Shown: positions 42,915 through 52,989 of the stretch, in pieces
How positions within the stretch are numbered: position 1 is the stretch's first letter
How the letters are laid out: each line of letters opens with the position of its first letter
Origin: a bacterium
GTDB lineage: Bacteria > Acidobacteriota > Thermoanaerobaculia > Thermoanaerobaculales > Sulfomarinibacteraceae
Assembly (NCBI GenBank): GCA_024229275.1
Contig: JAAESQ010000908.1
Location: forward strand, 1 to 64,000
Reading direction: 5' to 3'
Length of the DNA: 64,000 bases
Program-made: the position numbers and the translations under genes
The notes under the pieces: model-generated
What the model saw: the letters and a program-made list of their open reading frames with translations, nothing else
What the model was told of the DNA's origin: nothing
Databases searched by the model: none

Positions 42915-45200
42915 TCAGACCGGGAAGGGGTAGCTCACCGGGTCGTTGAACATGTTGTGGGAACCAGGACCAAACTCAGCCCCCCACCCCGAGAATCTGA
43001 CCTTCTCCGCACACAGGGTCACGTAGAACTGGATGCTCATCCCCCTGGCTGCCAGCCTCAGATCCCCCACCGGCAGGATGTGAGCCCCCCGGAACAGGGA
43101 TCGGCTGTCGTTCTGGGCGTCCACCCCATCCCATGGAGTCAGGTCCGTGTAGGCCACCTGAGGCTCCAGGGGGTTGGTCAGGGACCGGGTGATCTCCACC
43201 CTGCCCACGTTGTTCTCGTTCTGGAGGACTGCCGATTCTTCCCCCGGATAGGGCTGGATGAACCCCTGGGTCGCCGCCTGCTGTGTTCCAGTCCCAGCAT
43301 CCTCGTCAACATCCCAGTAGCGGGTCTTCGTGCCCTCGTGGATGGCGTGGACCCACAGCCTCTTGTAGCTCTTCCCCTCCCGGAGGTAGGCCCCACTCTG
43401 CTCGTCCCCCTGAGCAAGGTGGTGAGGCATCAGCACCCGGAAGTCGAACGGCAGGAACACGTCCCGTCCATGCCACGTGATGGTCCCGTCGTCGTCACTG
43501 AACCACCATTCATTTGGAGAGTACCTGCCAGGGAAGACCGAAGGATCCGACGCCGGAAGGCTGTTGTCCCTGTCCATCCGGCAGATGATTCGGTCCGTGA
43601 CCGGAGGATCATCAGCGGTCGTCAGGCTGGTGTGGGGCTTCTGATACAGCATGTACATCCCGCCGTAGTCGTCCCCCGCAGCCTGCTTCAAGTAGGCCGC
43701 GATGTGCTGAGACTTCCCAAGGATCTGCCAGTTCCCAGGAGCTTGCGTCTCCACCTCAGTGGTGTCCATGGAGATCCTGGACGCTGCGAACCCTCCACCC
43801 GTCACCGGGGAGAGCGTGGTGTAGTCCACCACCACCGTGCCGCCCACGATCCAGGCATTCCACGTCGGGTCGTGTGTGCCCCTCCAGAACTTGAACCGGG
43901 TCTCATCCGGGTTGTACGTAGATCCATCAGGGTCCAGCTCGCCAAACATCGAACCAAACTGCGCCGACGTCACGTCCCGGAAGAAGTGCCTGTTCTCCGG
44001 ACTCATCGGATGCCAGCCACCCGTGTACATGTACGGGCCTTCCTGAGTCCAGACGTAGGGATACCCATGGATCACCATGTTCCCCACGTGGGTGATCGCC
44101 CCAATGTTGGGGTCGGCCACCGTGAAGGTGAAGTCGTTCTCGGTGTAGCCCTGGAGAATGTAGCTGGACTTGTCCGTCAGGACCAGACAGTAGTCCCTGG
44201 TGCTGAGCAGCGAGACCACCACCTCACCGTTCCTCGTCCGGAAGTTCAGTCCGGTGTACCTCTCCGGGAAGAACAACTCCGAGACGTAGACGGTGTCAGG
44301 TGCGTCCGGATTCCCAGCCATCACCTGCCGGTCATGGTAGATCGCGTTGACCGTGCAGTAGGGGAACCTCTCAAAGCTGTCCTGGAACGCCTCACCCCTG
44401 GTGGCCAGCGTGCTGCTCTCCACCAGCTCGGTGGTCCCCAGGATGACCCTGGTCACCAGCCGGGGGAAGTCGCCAGCCTCCTCGATCCACAGTTCCACGT
44501 GGGTGGCCCTGGTCAGCGGGAACGCTTCGAAGGTCAGCCCAGAGACATCCGCCACCTCGATGAACGGCTCCACAACGAACGTCCTCGACCCGTCCACATC
44601 CAGGATCCTGCGTGTCAGCCCCGAGATCACAGTCCGGTCCCCTGGGCGCAGGAAGAAGTGCCTGATCCTGGGATCGTCCGTCTTCATGGTCCCAGGCTTC
44701 GTGGTCCCCAGAGCCTCGACTGTCCCCTCCGAGATGAACACGTCGTCGGGAGGCCGAAGGGGCATGGCTGTCCAGGTCCGAGTACCCGCATCGGCCAAGA
44801 TCGCCACCCCTGCGCTCAAGGTGCTTCGTTCTCCAGTCACCTCGTCGTAGAAGGACCAGTACGCCACCCCTGCACTACCGCTCCCTCCAGCGACTGTCGG
44901 AGGATCCGTGGGGGCCAGGATGCCCTGACGCCACAGGGTGTACGCCTCGTCAATCACCATGTTGGAGGAGTAGCCCCCAACGATGTAGCTGCGCCCGTCG
45001 TAGAACGCCACGCTTGGAGGAGTGTCAATGGAGGTGACCCCGAACGGCAGAGCCATGGGCACCTGATTGACTGCGGATCCCCCTGATGCTCCTCCTGCCA
45101 TGGATCCAGACACAGCATTCGGATCCTGCCAGCCAAGGATCTGGCCGCTCCTCGACCCGAAGTCGCTGGAGTCCGGAGAGTCGAGACCCAGAAGGATCAA
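42915..45200 (-). CDS. Putative tail nozzle/stabilisation protein
   Basis: 761 aa, beta-rich, adjacent to propeller-like protein. Confidence 0.55.
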   Translation of the reverse strand: MILLGLDSPDSSDFGSRSGQILGWQDPNAVSGSMAGGASGGSAVNQVPMALPFGVTSIDTPPSVAFYDGRSYIVGGYSSNMVIDEAYTLWRQGILAPTDPPTVAGGSGSAGVAYWSFYDEVTGERSTLSAGVAILADAGTRTWTAMPLRPPDDVFISEGTVEALGTTKPGTMKTDDPRIRHFFLRPGDRTVISGLTRRILDVDGSRTFVVEPFIEVADVSGLTFEAFPLTRATHVELWIEEAGDFPRLVTRVILGTTELVESSTLATRGEAFQDSFERFPYCTVNAIYHDRQVMAGNPDAPDTVYVSELFFPERYTGLNFRTRNGEVVVSLLSTRDYCLVLTDKSSYILQGYTENDFTFTVADPNIGAITHVGNMVIHGYPYVWTQEGPYMYTGGWHPMSPENRHFFRDVTSAQFGSMFGELDPDGSTYNPDETRFKFWRGTHDPTWNAWIVGGTVVVDYTTLSPVTGGGFAASRISMDTTEVETQAPGNWQILGKSQHIAAYLKQAAGDDYGGMYMLYQKPHTSLTTADDPPVTDRIICRMDRDNSLPASDPSVFPGRYSPNEWWFSDDDGTITWHGRDVFLPFDFRVLMPHHLAQGDEQSGAYLREGKSYKRLWVHAIHEGTKTRYWDVDEDAGTGTQQAATQGFIQPYPGEESAVLQNENNVGRVEITRSLTNPLEPQVAYTDLTPWDGVDAQNDSRSLFRGAHILPVGDLRLAARGMSIQFYVTLCAEKVRFSGWGAEFGPGSHNMFNDPVSYPFPV

Positions 45201-46477
45201 TGGTCCCCCTTCATCAACTCGATGCTGCTGCCAGTTCCCACTCCAGACATCACGGCCTCAATGCCCACAGGGCTGATGACTGTCCTGGGGGTTTGGTAGA
45301 ACCCGATTGCAGATCCTCCAACTGCTGGGGATCTGAAGCCGTAGCAGAAGTAGACCCGGTTCCCGAACACAGCCATTCCCTTGGCGATGATCGGTCCCAG
45401 TGCGCTCTCCGTGTTGATCTGAACGGTGCCGTCGAAACCAACATCGTCTCGGAACACCGGGGTCTCGAACGTGTCGCTCGGCCACACCTTCGATCCACCT
45501 GTGAAGGTGTACGCCCCGATCCTGGCTCCCACTGTGGCGCTCGACCAGCCAGAAGGCAGTCCAGGAGCCCCTACCGTCAGAGTCGGCACTCCTGCCGGCT
45601 CGGTGTAGGTGCTGACGTTGCTGTCTCCGTAGATCGTCATGGAGTCCCCACCAGGGACCATGGCATTGGCGAACCCAGAGTGGAGGAACGCTCCATCCGT
45701 CACCCCTGACCAGACTCCAGCGTCATCCCGGAAGTGCAGGGTGGTGTCCCCTGCAATCCCCAGGAACAGCTTCCCCTTGAACTCTGCAAACGAAGCACCA
45801 GAAGCCCCAGGCGTTCCAAGGGTCACCTCTGCGAAGACAGTCAGCCCGTCATAGGAGAAGACGAAAGCGGAAGCCACTCCAAGAGGATCCGCCACGAACA
45901 CGTACAGCCTGCCGTTGAACTCGTGCATGGCGTACGCACGGAACCCAGCAAAAGTGTAGAGAATGTCATCCGTGGGAAGGTCGGCCAGAGCCTGACCGAT
46001 ACGGTAGATCCTCCGAAGATACCCTGTGTCCCCAACGAAGATCTGTCCATTGAACCTCTCCACCACCGGAGGTGCTGCCACCACAGTTGGGTAGCTGGCG
46101 ATGTCCACCGGCTGCTTGAAGGGTTGGTCCAAGATCGAGAGATACGAGCTTGAACCGTCGTACCTGCCCACCCACAACTGATTGTTCTGCCGGGTAGGGT
46201 GATGCTCCGACATGAACTTGCCGTCCCATTGGTGCAGCGTCTCCGTGTACGGAGCAGTCGCCTGTGTCCTCAAGAAGTCCGGGATGTAGTCCACGTAGGT
46301 GTACGGAGGCCGGGAGATGACTCCTCCCCCCTGAAACCTCCCGTTCAGAACCATCCTGGGGCGGTTGGGGGGATTCGACCCTGCGTCTGGATCCTGGAGG
46401 ATCCCACCAAGGGAGAACCCCTGGCTTCCCACACGGTAGTCGAACCGTTGACCGTCTTCTAGCTTGAGTCGGCTCAT
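45197..46477 (-). CDS. Beta-propeller-like tail protein
   Basis: MSRLKLEDG start inside track ORF; repeated FNGxIFV/FNGRLYVF/FKGKLFLG blades. Confidence 0.6.
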   Translation of the reverse strand: MSRLKLEDGQRFDYRVGSQGFSLGGILQDPDAGSNPPNRPRMVLNGRFQGGGVISRPPYTYVDYIPDFLRTQATAPYTETLHQWDGKFMSEHHPTRQNNQLWVGRYDGSSSYLSILDQPFKQPVDIASYPTVVAAPPVVERFNGQIFVGDTGYLRRIYRIGQALADLPTDDILYTFAGFRAYAMHEFNGRLYVFVADPLGVASAFVFSYDGLTVFAEVTLGTPGASGASFAEFKGKLFLGIAGDTTLHFRDDAGVWSGVTDGAFLHSGFANAMVPGGDSMTIYGDSNVSTYTEPAGVPTLTVGAPGLPSGWSSATVGARIGAYTFTGGSKVWPSDTFETPVFRDDVGFDGTVQINTESALGPIIAKGMAVFGNRVYFCYGFRSPAVGGSAIGFYQTPRTVISPVGIEAVMSGVGTGSSIELMKGDH

Positions 46478-46479
46478 GT

Positions 46480-46914
46480 TTACTTCACAGACGGCTTGGG
46501 AGAGACCACCTTCTCTGGGTTCGAGAACTTCGCCCACGCTGCCACGACGAAGGCATTGGCGATGGCGACCCATTCCTGGGCGTCGATGCCATCACTGCCC
46601 ATGGCAGCCTGCAAAATGCCCCCGCAGGCTGCTACTCCTGCAACAAGGGCCAGCGCCCACTTCGGGACCTTCGATGCTTTTCCGTCCATCTTTTCCTCCA
46701 GTGCCCTCTCGACTTTGGGTCGAACGACGCGGAGCAACAGTCTGCCCCACCAGGGCGGTTTTGCTTCTTTCGGCTTCGACGGCCGTGGCCCGTGTGTCCG
46801 AACCATAGCGACAGTGAGGTTCTTCCTCATCCTCCGCATGTTTGCAGTGGGGTTCGCCTTCCTCAGTTTCTCCCACTGCAACCGGTCGATCTGCATCCAA
46901 CGTTCGTAGGTCAC
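46480..46914 (-). CDS. Protein with C-terminal hydrophobic segment
   Basis: GTG start VTYERWMQ...; KWALALVAGVAACGGILQAAMG. Confidence 0.5.
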   Translation of the reverse strand: MTYERWMQIDRLQWEKLRKANPTANMRRMRKNLTVAMVRTHGPRPSKPKEAKPPWWGRLLLRVVRPKVERALEEKMDGKASKVPKWALALVAGVAACGGILQAAMGSDGIDAQEWVAIANAFVVAAWAKFSNPEKVVSPKPSVK

Positions 46915-47246
46915 TTCTTCTTTCGCTTCGGCCTTCGCCTTCCTGTCTTCGTTTCGTACTTCATGGAGTACCAGATCCAGAACGCTGCTGGCGCTCCATA
47001 GATGATGACTGGCCAGACCGACGTCGTGAACAAGAAATGCAGGCTCAGCCCTACCCAGAAGGCACTGAACGACCACCGTCGGAGGAACTTGTACCTCTGG
47101 TTCCTCTTCTTCAGAGCCCAGATCCTCCAGATCCACTCCGACTTGGTGCCCTCGAACCTCTTGTCGAACTTGGCCACCAACTCTGGGATCAGGAAGAACC
47201 CGAAGACCAGAAGGAGCCACCAGTAGTCTGTCCAGTCGTAGCTCAC
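46911..47246 (-). CDS. Membrane protein (possible holin)
   Basis: Multiple hydrophobic segments; basic C-terminus. Confidence 0.55.
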   Translation of the reverse strand: MSYDWTDYWWLLLVFGFFLIPELVAKFDKRFEGTKSEWIWRIWALKKRNQRYKFLRRWSFSAFWVGLSLHFLFTTSVWPVIIYGAPAAFWIWYSMKYETKTGRRRPKRKKK

Positions 47247-47392
47247 TACTTCTTGATCCCCTTGATGTCCTCAGGCTTGTGAGGCTGATCCAGGTTCAGA
47301 CCTCCAGAGCCATGCTTCTCACTCCACATGCCTGCCTGTCTGCCCTTGAAGATGATCTCAGCGATCTTCACCAACCAGTTCGGCAGCTTCAT
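47246..47392 (-). CDS. 48-aa protein (MKLPNWLVKIAEIIFKGRQ...)
   Basis: Hand translation; not in track; stop overlaps next GTG start. Confidence 0.55.
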   Translation of the reverse strand: MKLPNWLVKIAEIIFKGRQAGMWSEKHGSGGLNLDQPHKPEDIKGIKK

Positions 47393-47401
47393 GCTCTCCT
47401 C

Positions 47402-48403
47402 CTACCAGTCGAACTCACCACAAGTCCTTCCGTCTTCGGTGCAGAACTTCGAGTGTCCATGACAACGAGCTTGGGCTCGATTCTCCTTGACGCAGGCGTC
47501 CTCGTTGACACCCTCGACACAAGGATCGAGCTTCTCCCCATCACACCACCACTGCTGCTCCCCGATCTCCTGCTCTTCACAGACTTCCCGATCAGGGTCG
47601 CCCTCATTCCGTAGAGGACACCATGTCCTGTTGGTGAAGCCGGCCTCAGTGCAGTAGTCGAAGCTCTTGACCTGATACACCGTGTCCACATCTTGGTGAT
47701 GCTTCTTCCCCTTGAACCTTGCCTCCAAGCCCGTCGGATCCGGATCGACGCACTCACCGCCTGGAGGCTCAGTGGGGTCCGAGTCTTCATGGCATCCCAC
47801 GAAGACCCCTCTCCCGCTGTTCGTCCACGCACCGTTCCCGAAGAAGACCGCGTGGTTCTCCTCGTAGCTGCCGTCGTCCCTCTGGATGAAGACCGCCTCG
47901 ATCCCGCCGATGAGACACCGGTTGGGCATCTGCTCTCGAAGCTGCTCCGCGAGCTTCTGGAGATTCTCCTGTGGCGGCCGGCCCCTCAGATCGCCGAGGA
48001 TGTTCGTCGCCTCCTTCACCTCGTCCTGGAAGTCAGCCCCAGGTGTCGGGCAGTCGATGGCAACGAGGTTGCTCTCCTCGACACAACCCCCTGTTCCAGG
48101 AGGAGGAGTCGGCTGAGGTGGACCAGGATCACAATCCGAGGCGTACTCGCAATGCTCTGGGTTGTTGGTCGGGTTGTGCGAGCAGGGGCTCTCCTCGGTG
48201 CTGCACGTCTGCGGAGGATCTGTCTCGTGGCACCCCGGCACCTCCAGTGGGCATTTCCACGGGGTCGCGGTCGGAGTAGGCTCTGGTGTTGGTTCAGGGT
48301 TAGGTATTCCATTGCAGGAAGGCAAAACCCCTATGGCACATAGAGTTACGAACGAAAGAATGTGAGAAAAAATTCTCAAGTTCCCTCCTAGTCGAGAACG
48401 CAC
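47402..48403 (-). CDS. Cys-rich exported lipoprotein
   Basis: Signal peptide ending GVLPSC; about two dozen Cys. Confidence 0.7.
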   Translation of the reverse strand: MRSRLGGNLRIFSHILSFVTLCAIGVLPSCNGIPNPEPTPEPTPTATPWKCPLEVPGCHETDPPQTCSTEESPCSHNPTNNPEHCEYASDCDPGPPQPTPPPGTGGCVEESNLVAIDCPTPGADFQDEVKEATNILGDLRGRPPQENLQKLAEQLREQMPNRCLIGGIEAVFIQRDDGSYEENHAVFFGNGAWTNSGRGVFVGCHEDSDPTEPPGGECVDPDPTGLEARFKGKKHHQDVDTVYQVKSFDYCTEAGFTNRTWCPLRNEGDPDREVCEEQEIGEQQWWCDGEKLDPCVEGVNEDACVKENRAQARCHGHSKFCTEDGRTCGEFDW

Positions 48404-49353
48404 TCACACCGGAACGTCGTGTTGCCGTGCCAGGACGCCTCGATGTCACCACACTTTGCCCGTTCGCAGTCGATCTTCTCGTTCCTCCACCAAAGGCAGA
48501 GGTTCGAATTGTCGATGGCGTGAGACCAGCAGGTGTTCTGCTGTCCTCGGTTCAGGCTCAGCCCCGACTTCCAAATCGAACCGTCGTCCTCGACTCGGTA
48601 GTCACTCCCGGTGTTCGAGAGGTAGGTGACGCAGTACCGTCCACGCCAGTCTCCACCTTCCCGTTCGGTCCACGTCTCTGGCTCGGGATCAGGCTTGCAC
48701 TTGTAGTCGATGGTCTTCGTGCAGACCTTCGTCCTCTCGCACTCGCCTTCCTTCCACTCCGAGCATTTCACTGTCTCCTTCGGGTCCTCGACGCAGATCT
48801 TCTTGCACTTCGACTGGTCAACCGAGAAGCTGTCGCCCACCACGAAGGAACTGTCCGGGATCCCTCCAGGACCCCAGGAGTCGTCCACCTGGACGGTGCA
48901 GACGCCATCCGATCCCTTCGGAAGGGTCACCCTCACCCAGTATTCGCACGACTTCCCCGGCTCCACCTCGGTGCAGCCTCCATGATTCGGGGTGCCGGTC
49001 GGGGTCTGTTGAGTGGCACACGTCACCTGATCGTCGTTGAAGGCCGAGAGGCGCGAATACTTCTTCACGTTCGACTGGTTCTCCAGCAGGAACCTTCTGA
49101 GTCCACCGTTCTTGTGGCAGGATCCAGGTCCCCACTCGTCGTAGACCACGGTCACCTTCAGACCGTTCTTCGTCCACGTATCTCCAGCCCCTCCACCAAC
49201 AGCGGTAGGAGTCACGTCCTGCGATGTCGGCGCAACGGCCTCGGGTGCCACTGGGCTGGGAACCGTTCCTTCTGGTCCGCCACAGTTGCTTCCAAGGGTG
49301 CCCAAGGCACAACCCACGATGAGCATGAGCCCTGTCCAACTTCGTACTCTCAC
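48388..49353 (-). CDS. Cys-rich exported lipoprotein
   Basis: Signal peptide with LGSNC lipobox-like site; Cys-rich. Confidence 0.65.
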   Translation of the reverse strand: MRVRSWTGLMLIVGCALGTLGSNCGGPEGTVPSPVAPEAVAPTSQDVTPTAVGGGAGDTWTKNGLKVTVVYDEWGPGSCHKNGGLRRFLLENQSNVKKYSRLSAFNDDQVTCATQQTPTGTPNHGGCTEVEPGKSCEYWVRVTLPKGSDGVCTVQVDDSWGPGGIPDSSFVVGDSFSVDQSKCKKICVEDPKETVKCSEWKEGECERTKVCTKTIDYKCKPDPEPETWTEREGGDWRGRYCVTYLSNTGSDYRVEDDGSIWKSGLSLNRGQQNTCWSHAIDNSNLCLWWRNEKIDCERAKCGDIEASWHGNTTFRCECVLD

Positions 49354-49362
49354 AAAGCCTCC

Positions 49363-49854
49363 TTACAGATACCAGTCCTTGCCCCAGGACGCTTGTCCCC
49401 CTTTTCCTGCGGGGTCTGCGAAGAAGCTGGTCCCGTACATCTGGTTCATCCACTCGGCCTTGCTCTTCCCCTGTTCCTGAGCTTGCCGAGCCATGTTCTG
49501 TTTCGCCGCAGCGTACTGCTCCTGCGACATGTCCTGGCCTCCACCCTGCTGTTGGTTGAAGGCTTGCTGCTGCTGCCCTGCCGTGGCCTGTTGAGGGGGA
49601 GGGGGAGCAGGCCGACTGAAGCCACCACCACCTCCACGACTCGCACCACCAATGGAGGTCTGTCCTCCACCGCCTCCTCCACCGGAGGAAAGCTGAGGAC
49701 CGCCACCACCTCGCCTTGGGCGACGGGCTCCACCGAAACCTCCACCAGCACCTGCCTGAGGAAGCCTTGGCTGACCACCACCCCCGAAGTTGCTGCCACC
49801 TCCACCTCTGGAGTGGCCGGCACCACCGCCGAATCCGAGTGCCCCGAATCCCAT
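49363..49854 (-). CDS. Gly/Gln-rich low-complexity protein
   Basis: MGFGALGFGGGAG...; start overlaps HNH stop (TAATG). Confidence 0.55.
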   Translation of the reverse strand: MGFGALGFGGGAGHSRGGGGSNFGGGGQPRLPQAGAGGGFGGARRPRRGGGGPQLSSGGGGGGGQTSIGGASRGGGGGFSRPAPPPPQQATAGQQQQAFNQQQGGGQDMSQEQYAAAKQNMARQAQEQGKSKAEWMNQMYGTSFFADPAGKGGQASWGKDWYL

Positions 49855-50255
49855 TACATCCCCCTGACCTGGGGTCGTCCGACCAATTCTCCATTGTCTT
49901 TGGTCTTGATCGAATGACAGTTGGGACAAAGAACTTGTGTGTGGTGGAACTCGTCCCAGATCTTCGGATTCGTAATCACTCGTCCTGCCCAGAAGGAATT
50001 CGTCTCCTTCTTCCTCTGGAACGGGACGATATGATCGAACTGAAGGACATCAGGCCGTTCTTTCCAACCACAGAGTTCACACTTTCCTCCAACTTGTCGA
50101 AGGAGGTACATCTTGTTGTTGATCCTCTGCCTCTTGTAGTAGTCCTTGTGGCAGGGGATGCACCAAGCATTCAAGCCCTGCCACATTCTTCCGTTGTAGG
50201 GATGAAACTGTTTGGAGTCCTTCTCCTCTTTGCACTTAGAGCAAGTCTTGCTCAT
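49854..50255 (-). CDS. Free-standing HNH endonuclease
   Basis: CxxC pairs, GGKCELCGWKERPDVLQFDHIVP...VLCPNCHSIKT. Confidence 0.85.
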   Translation of the reverse strand: MSKTCSKCKEEKDSKQFHPYNGRMWQGLNAWCIPCHKDYYKRQRINNKMYLLRQVGGKCELCGWKERPDVLQFDHIVPFQRKKETNSFWAGRVITNPKIWDEFHHTQVLCPNCHSIKTKDNGELVGRPQVRGM

Positions 50256-50257
50256 AG

Positions 50258-51058
50258 CTACATTCCGCCTGTGTAGAAGGTTGGTTGCACTGGCGGGGGA
50301 GGCCACGGTGCGGTCGGCTGTGCGAAGTTCCCGCTCGCCTGTGGAGCCTGCGGGTACTCCGGAGGAGCAGGACCAGCGTTCGTCATGAACTGGTCAGGCT
50401 GCTGAGGAGCAGTGGGCATGCTGCCTCCAGGCAAAGCTGGCTCGATCCCCACCGGTCCTGCCACCTCTTCCTCTCCTCCTTCGAACCCTGCTGCCTGATC
50501 TGCTGCCTTGGTGGCCTCAGGCTGCTGTTCTGAGCCTCCACCGATCTCCCCTGGCACCTGCCGTTCCGGCATGGCAAAGGAGACTGGCTCTCCAGGCTGC
50601 CTTTCAGCAAGCTGCTCAGCCGAACCCTGAGCCACAGGCAGGTTCGTCTCTGTCCCTGCCTCTGTCTCGACAGTCGGCTCTCCAGTGTCCGGGGTAATGT
50701 CCTCTTCCTCGGCGACCTCCTCGACCGGCTTGGCTGCCTTCGCGTCTGCCTTGGCACCCTTGGCCTTCCGGAGCTTCCTGTTGATCCACTTCCTATGCTC
50801 TGGATCAGCAAGGTCTTCTGCTGATCCCACGTTCTTACTGCCCAGGATCTTCCTGGCTCTGCGCTCCCAAGGACTGTCCCACTCCTGCACACCCTGAGCT
50901 TGCTGTCCTGCGGTCGCCTGCGGTGAATCAGGAGCAGGAGGCGCCGTCGGATTGGCCGGCTGTGTGCTCGGCAGACCCGGCTTCTCAGGCTCAGCAGGGC
51001 GCTGAGGAGTCCCTCCTCCACCGCCTCCGTACTCTCTTGGGGCTTCACGGTAGGCCAT
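50258..51058 (-). CDS. Pro/Ala/Glu-rich virion-associated protein
   Basis: 266-aa low-complexity ORF. Confidence 0.5.
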   Translation of the reverse strand: MAYREAPREYGGGGGGTPQRPAEPEKPGLPSTQPANPTAPPAPDSPQATAGQQAQGVQEWDSPWERRARKILGSKNVGSAEDLADPEHRKWINRKLRKAKGAKADAKAAKPVEEVAEEEDITPDTGEPTVETEAGTETNLPVAQGSAEQLAERQPGEPVSFAMPERQVPGEIGGGSEQQPEATKAADQAAGFEGGEEEVAGPVGIEPALPGGSMPTAPQQPDQFMTNAGPAPPEYPQAPQASGNFAQPTAPWPPPPVQPTFYTGGM

Positions 51059-51378
51059 CAGTCACTCTCTCCCCACCACATCACGTCCTGCGGGAAGTCG
51101 GGCTCCTCGGCGACGTCCGCGTGAACGTGCAGATTGTAGACCCCAATCCTCCGGAACCCAACATTCTGGAGAGCCTGGATCATCCTGAATCGAGGCATCG
51201 ACTGGCTGCACCGGATGTCCACTGCCAGCCCCTTCCCATGCGCCTTCGGGTCTCCAGGGCGGTACCCGCTCGTGATGGTGAACGGAACCCCAGACTGCTC
51301 TCGTGCCCAGTCGAGCCTCTCCACCAACATGGGATTCAGACCTTCAATCTCCTTGGCAGTGAAATGCTTGGCCATCAT
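51058..51378 (-). CDS. M15-type peptidase (endolysin)
   Basis: ITSGYRPGDPKAHGKGLAVDI...GVYNLHVHADV. Confidence 0.85.
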   Translation of the reverse strand: MMAKHFTAKEIEGLNPMLVERLDWAREQSGVPFTITSGYRPGDPKAHGKGLAVDIRCSQSMPRFRMIQALQNVGFRRIGVYNLHVHADVAEEPDFPQDVMWWGESD

Positions 51379-51788
51379 TCAGGCTCTGGTCTTTCTGGAG
51401 GAGCAGGCGTCAACTCCAAAACCGGCTTTACCTGATTGCGTCTCTGACTCGGAAGGGTGAAGAGGATGTCGATGATCTTCTGCTGCCCTGCCACGATGGA
51501 CTTCTGCCCCTCCTTCAAATCCTTCACATCTCCCTTGATGTACTCGACGTCCTTCTTCACCAGTCCGAGTTCCTCCCGGTTGTGGTTGGAGTTGCCCAGA
51601 GCCGTGTCGGCAGTCCCGTAGACCAAGGTGAAGGCCCACCCACCGAGCCCAATGACGACAGTCAGGAGGAGAGTCAGGAAGGCTCCCACTGCCCACTTCG
51701 TCAGACGATCCGGTCCACGGGCAGCTCGGACTGCGCTGTAGTCCCCGGATTCTCTCGTGTAGCCTCTAGTGCTAGTCATGGATTGCAA
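51375..51788 (-). CDS. TM + coiled-coil lysis-associated protein
   Basis: One TM (WAVGAFLTLLLTVVIGLGGWAF), then heptads; next to endolysin. Confidence 0.6.
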   Translation of the reverse strand: MQSMTSTRGYTRESGDYSAVRAARGPDRLTKWAVGAFLTLLLTVVIGLGGWAFTLVYGTADTALGNSNHNREELGLVKKDVEYIKGDVKDLKEGQKSIVAGQQKIIDILFTLPSQRRNQVKPVLELTPAPPERPEPE

Positions 51789-51791
51789 TCC

Positions 51792-52565
51792 CTAGTATGG
51801 CGCGAACGTGGTCAGTAGAGCGTTCCGTTCAGCATCCGAGATCTCCCGGTCGAAGATCGCAATCTCATCTACCTGCAACCCAAAGGGAAAGCTGCACCCA
51901 AGCCCACTGGCGTAGAAGGACCCAGTTGGTGTGTAGGAGGCAGCAGAAACAGCGTTGGACACCTTGACCGTCCCGTTGTTGACGTTGCAGTGCAGCTTCC
52001 CGTTGGATGCCGACCTCCAGGCAATGAACAAGCTGAAGGTGGCATCTACGGTCGGGCCAAACTCAGTGGTTGAAACAAGGCACACAGATCCTCCACCAGC
52101 CTGTTCTCCTATTCGAATGTCGAGCCCGCCGAGATCGTTGACGAGAGTCTGGAGTCCAAGGGTGTCACCGTTCACAATCCCGCTGAAGTTCCCCTCCCCA
52201 GAGATGTCGGTGGGGAACCAGAAGCTCATTGTCCACTCGGAGCCGAGGTTGACGGCCGTTGCTGTGAGACAGGCTACTGGTGCAAGGCTAGACTGTACCC
52301 CGTTGCCATCACGTCCAGCAATCACCGAGACGTTGTCTCCGGTCCCCTCGGTCAGATCGTTCGCCGAACAGTCGTTCACCCTGGTGGCCCCGACACCCTC
52401 ATTCAGGTTCCAGCACTCAACGGCGTCGGTCAGGTCTGGTCCCACAGGGCTCACCCCACCAATTGCTGCATCACAGGTGTCAGGGGGGTAGCCCTTTGGG
52501 CATTCCACCTCCTGAGCCACCAGCATCGGGGCCATCAGGAATACGAGCAGGAGTAGTTTCTTCAT
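51792..52565 (-). CDS. Exported LamG/ConA-lectin-like protein
   Basis: Signal peptide MKKLLLLVFLMAPMLVAQ; WTMSFWF...VDEIAIFDREISDAE. Confidence 0.7.
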   Translation of the reverse strand: MKKLLLLVFLMAPMLVAQEVECPKGYPPDTCDAAIGGVSPVGPDLTDAVECWNLNEGVGATRVNDCSANDLTEGTGDNVSVIAGRDGNGVQSSLAPVACLTATAVNLGSEWTMSFWFPTDISGEGNFSGIVNGDTLGLQTLVNDLGGLDIRIGEQAGGGSVCLVSTTEFGPTVDATFSLFIAWRSASNGKLHCNVNNGTVKVSNAVSAASYTPTGSFYASGLGCSFPFGLQVDEIAIFDREISDAERNALLTTFAPY

Positions 52566-52987
52566 GGTCTTGCCGCTGCGAACAGAGTAGTGATCGAGAA
52601 GCAGTCCGTAGACTGCGAAGCATTGATTGCAATCTCCCCGGCGATCCTGTCAGGGACGTTGTAGTCGTCCGTGAACACTTCGCAGGAGTCGGCATCGTTG
52701 ACCGAAGTCCAAGTAGTAACAACAGGCCCAGCCTCACAGCTTGTGAGGGCGAACCCCGACGGGGGAGTATCGTCAGTGGTAATCCCAGGTATTCCACCAC
52801 AAGTGTCGTAGGCGATGAGCAGGTTGTTCAGGGTGTAGCACGGGCAGTCGAGGATTGGTGGGGGAGCAATTGGAGTCACCCCAATCCCACCCTCATCACA
52901 GGTGTCAGGAGGATAACTGGAGGGACAGTCCGACTGCGCCCACACGAACATGGGAGCCAGAAGCAGCAGTAGAAGGAGATTCTTCAA
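52562..52987 (-). CDS. Exported protein sharing leader with 51792..52565
   Basis: MKNLLLLLLLAPMFVWAQSDCPSSYPPDTCDEGGIGVTP. Confidence 0.65.
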   Translation of the reverse strand: MKNLLLLLLLAPMFVWAQSDCPSSYPPDTCDEGGIGVTPIAPPPILDCPCYTLNNLLIAYDTCGGIPGITTDDTPPSGFALTSCEAGPVVTTWTSVNDADSCEVFTDDYNVPDRIAGEIAINASQSTDCFSITTLFAAARP

Positions 52988-52989
52988 GG

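Noticed and set aside
42957-45086. 709-aa plus-strand ORF
   Set aside because: Antisense to the tail protein 42915..45200, whose frame has much better protein-like composition
48427-49917. 496-aa plus-strand ORF
   Set aside because: Antisense to the exported lipoprotein genes; no domain signal
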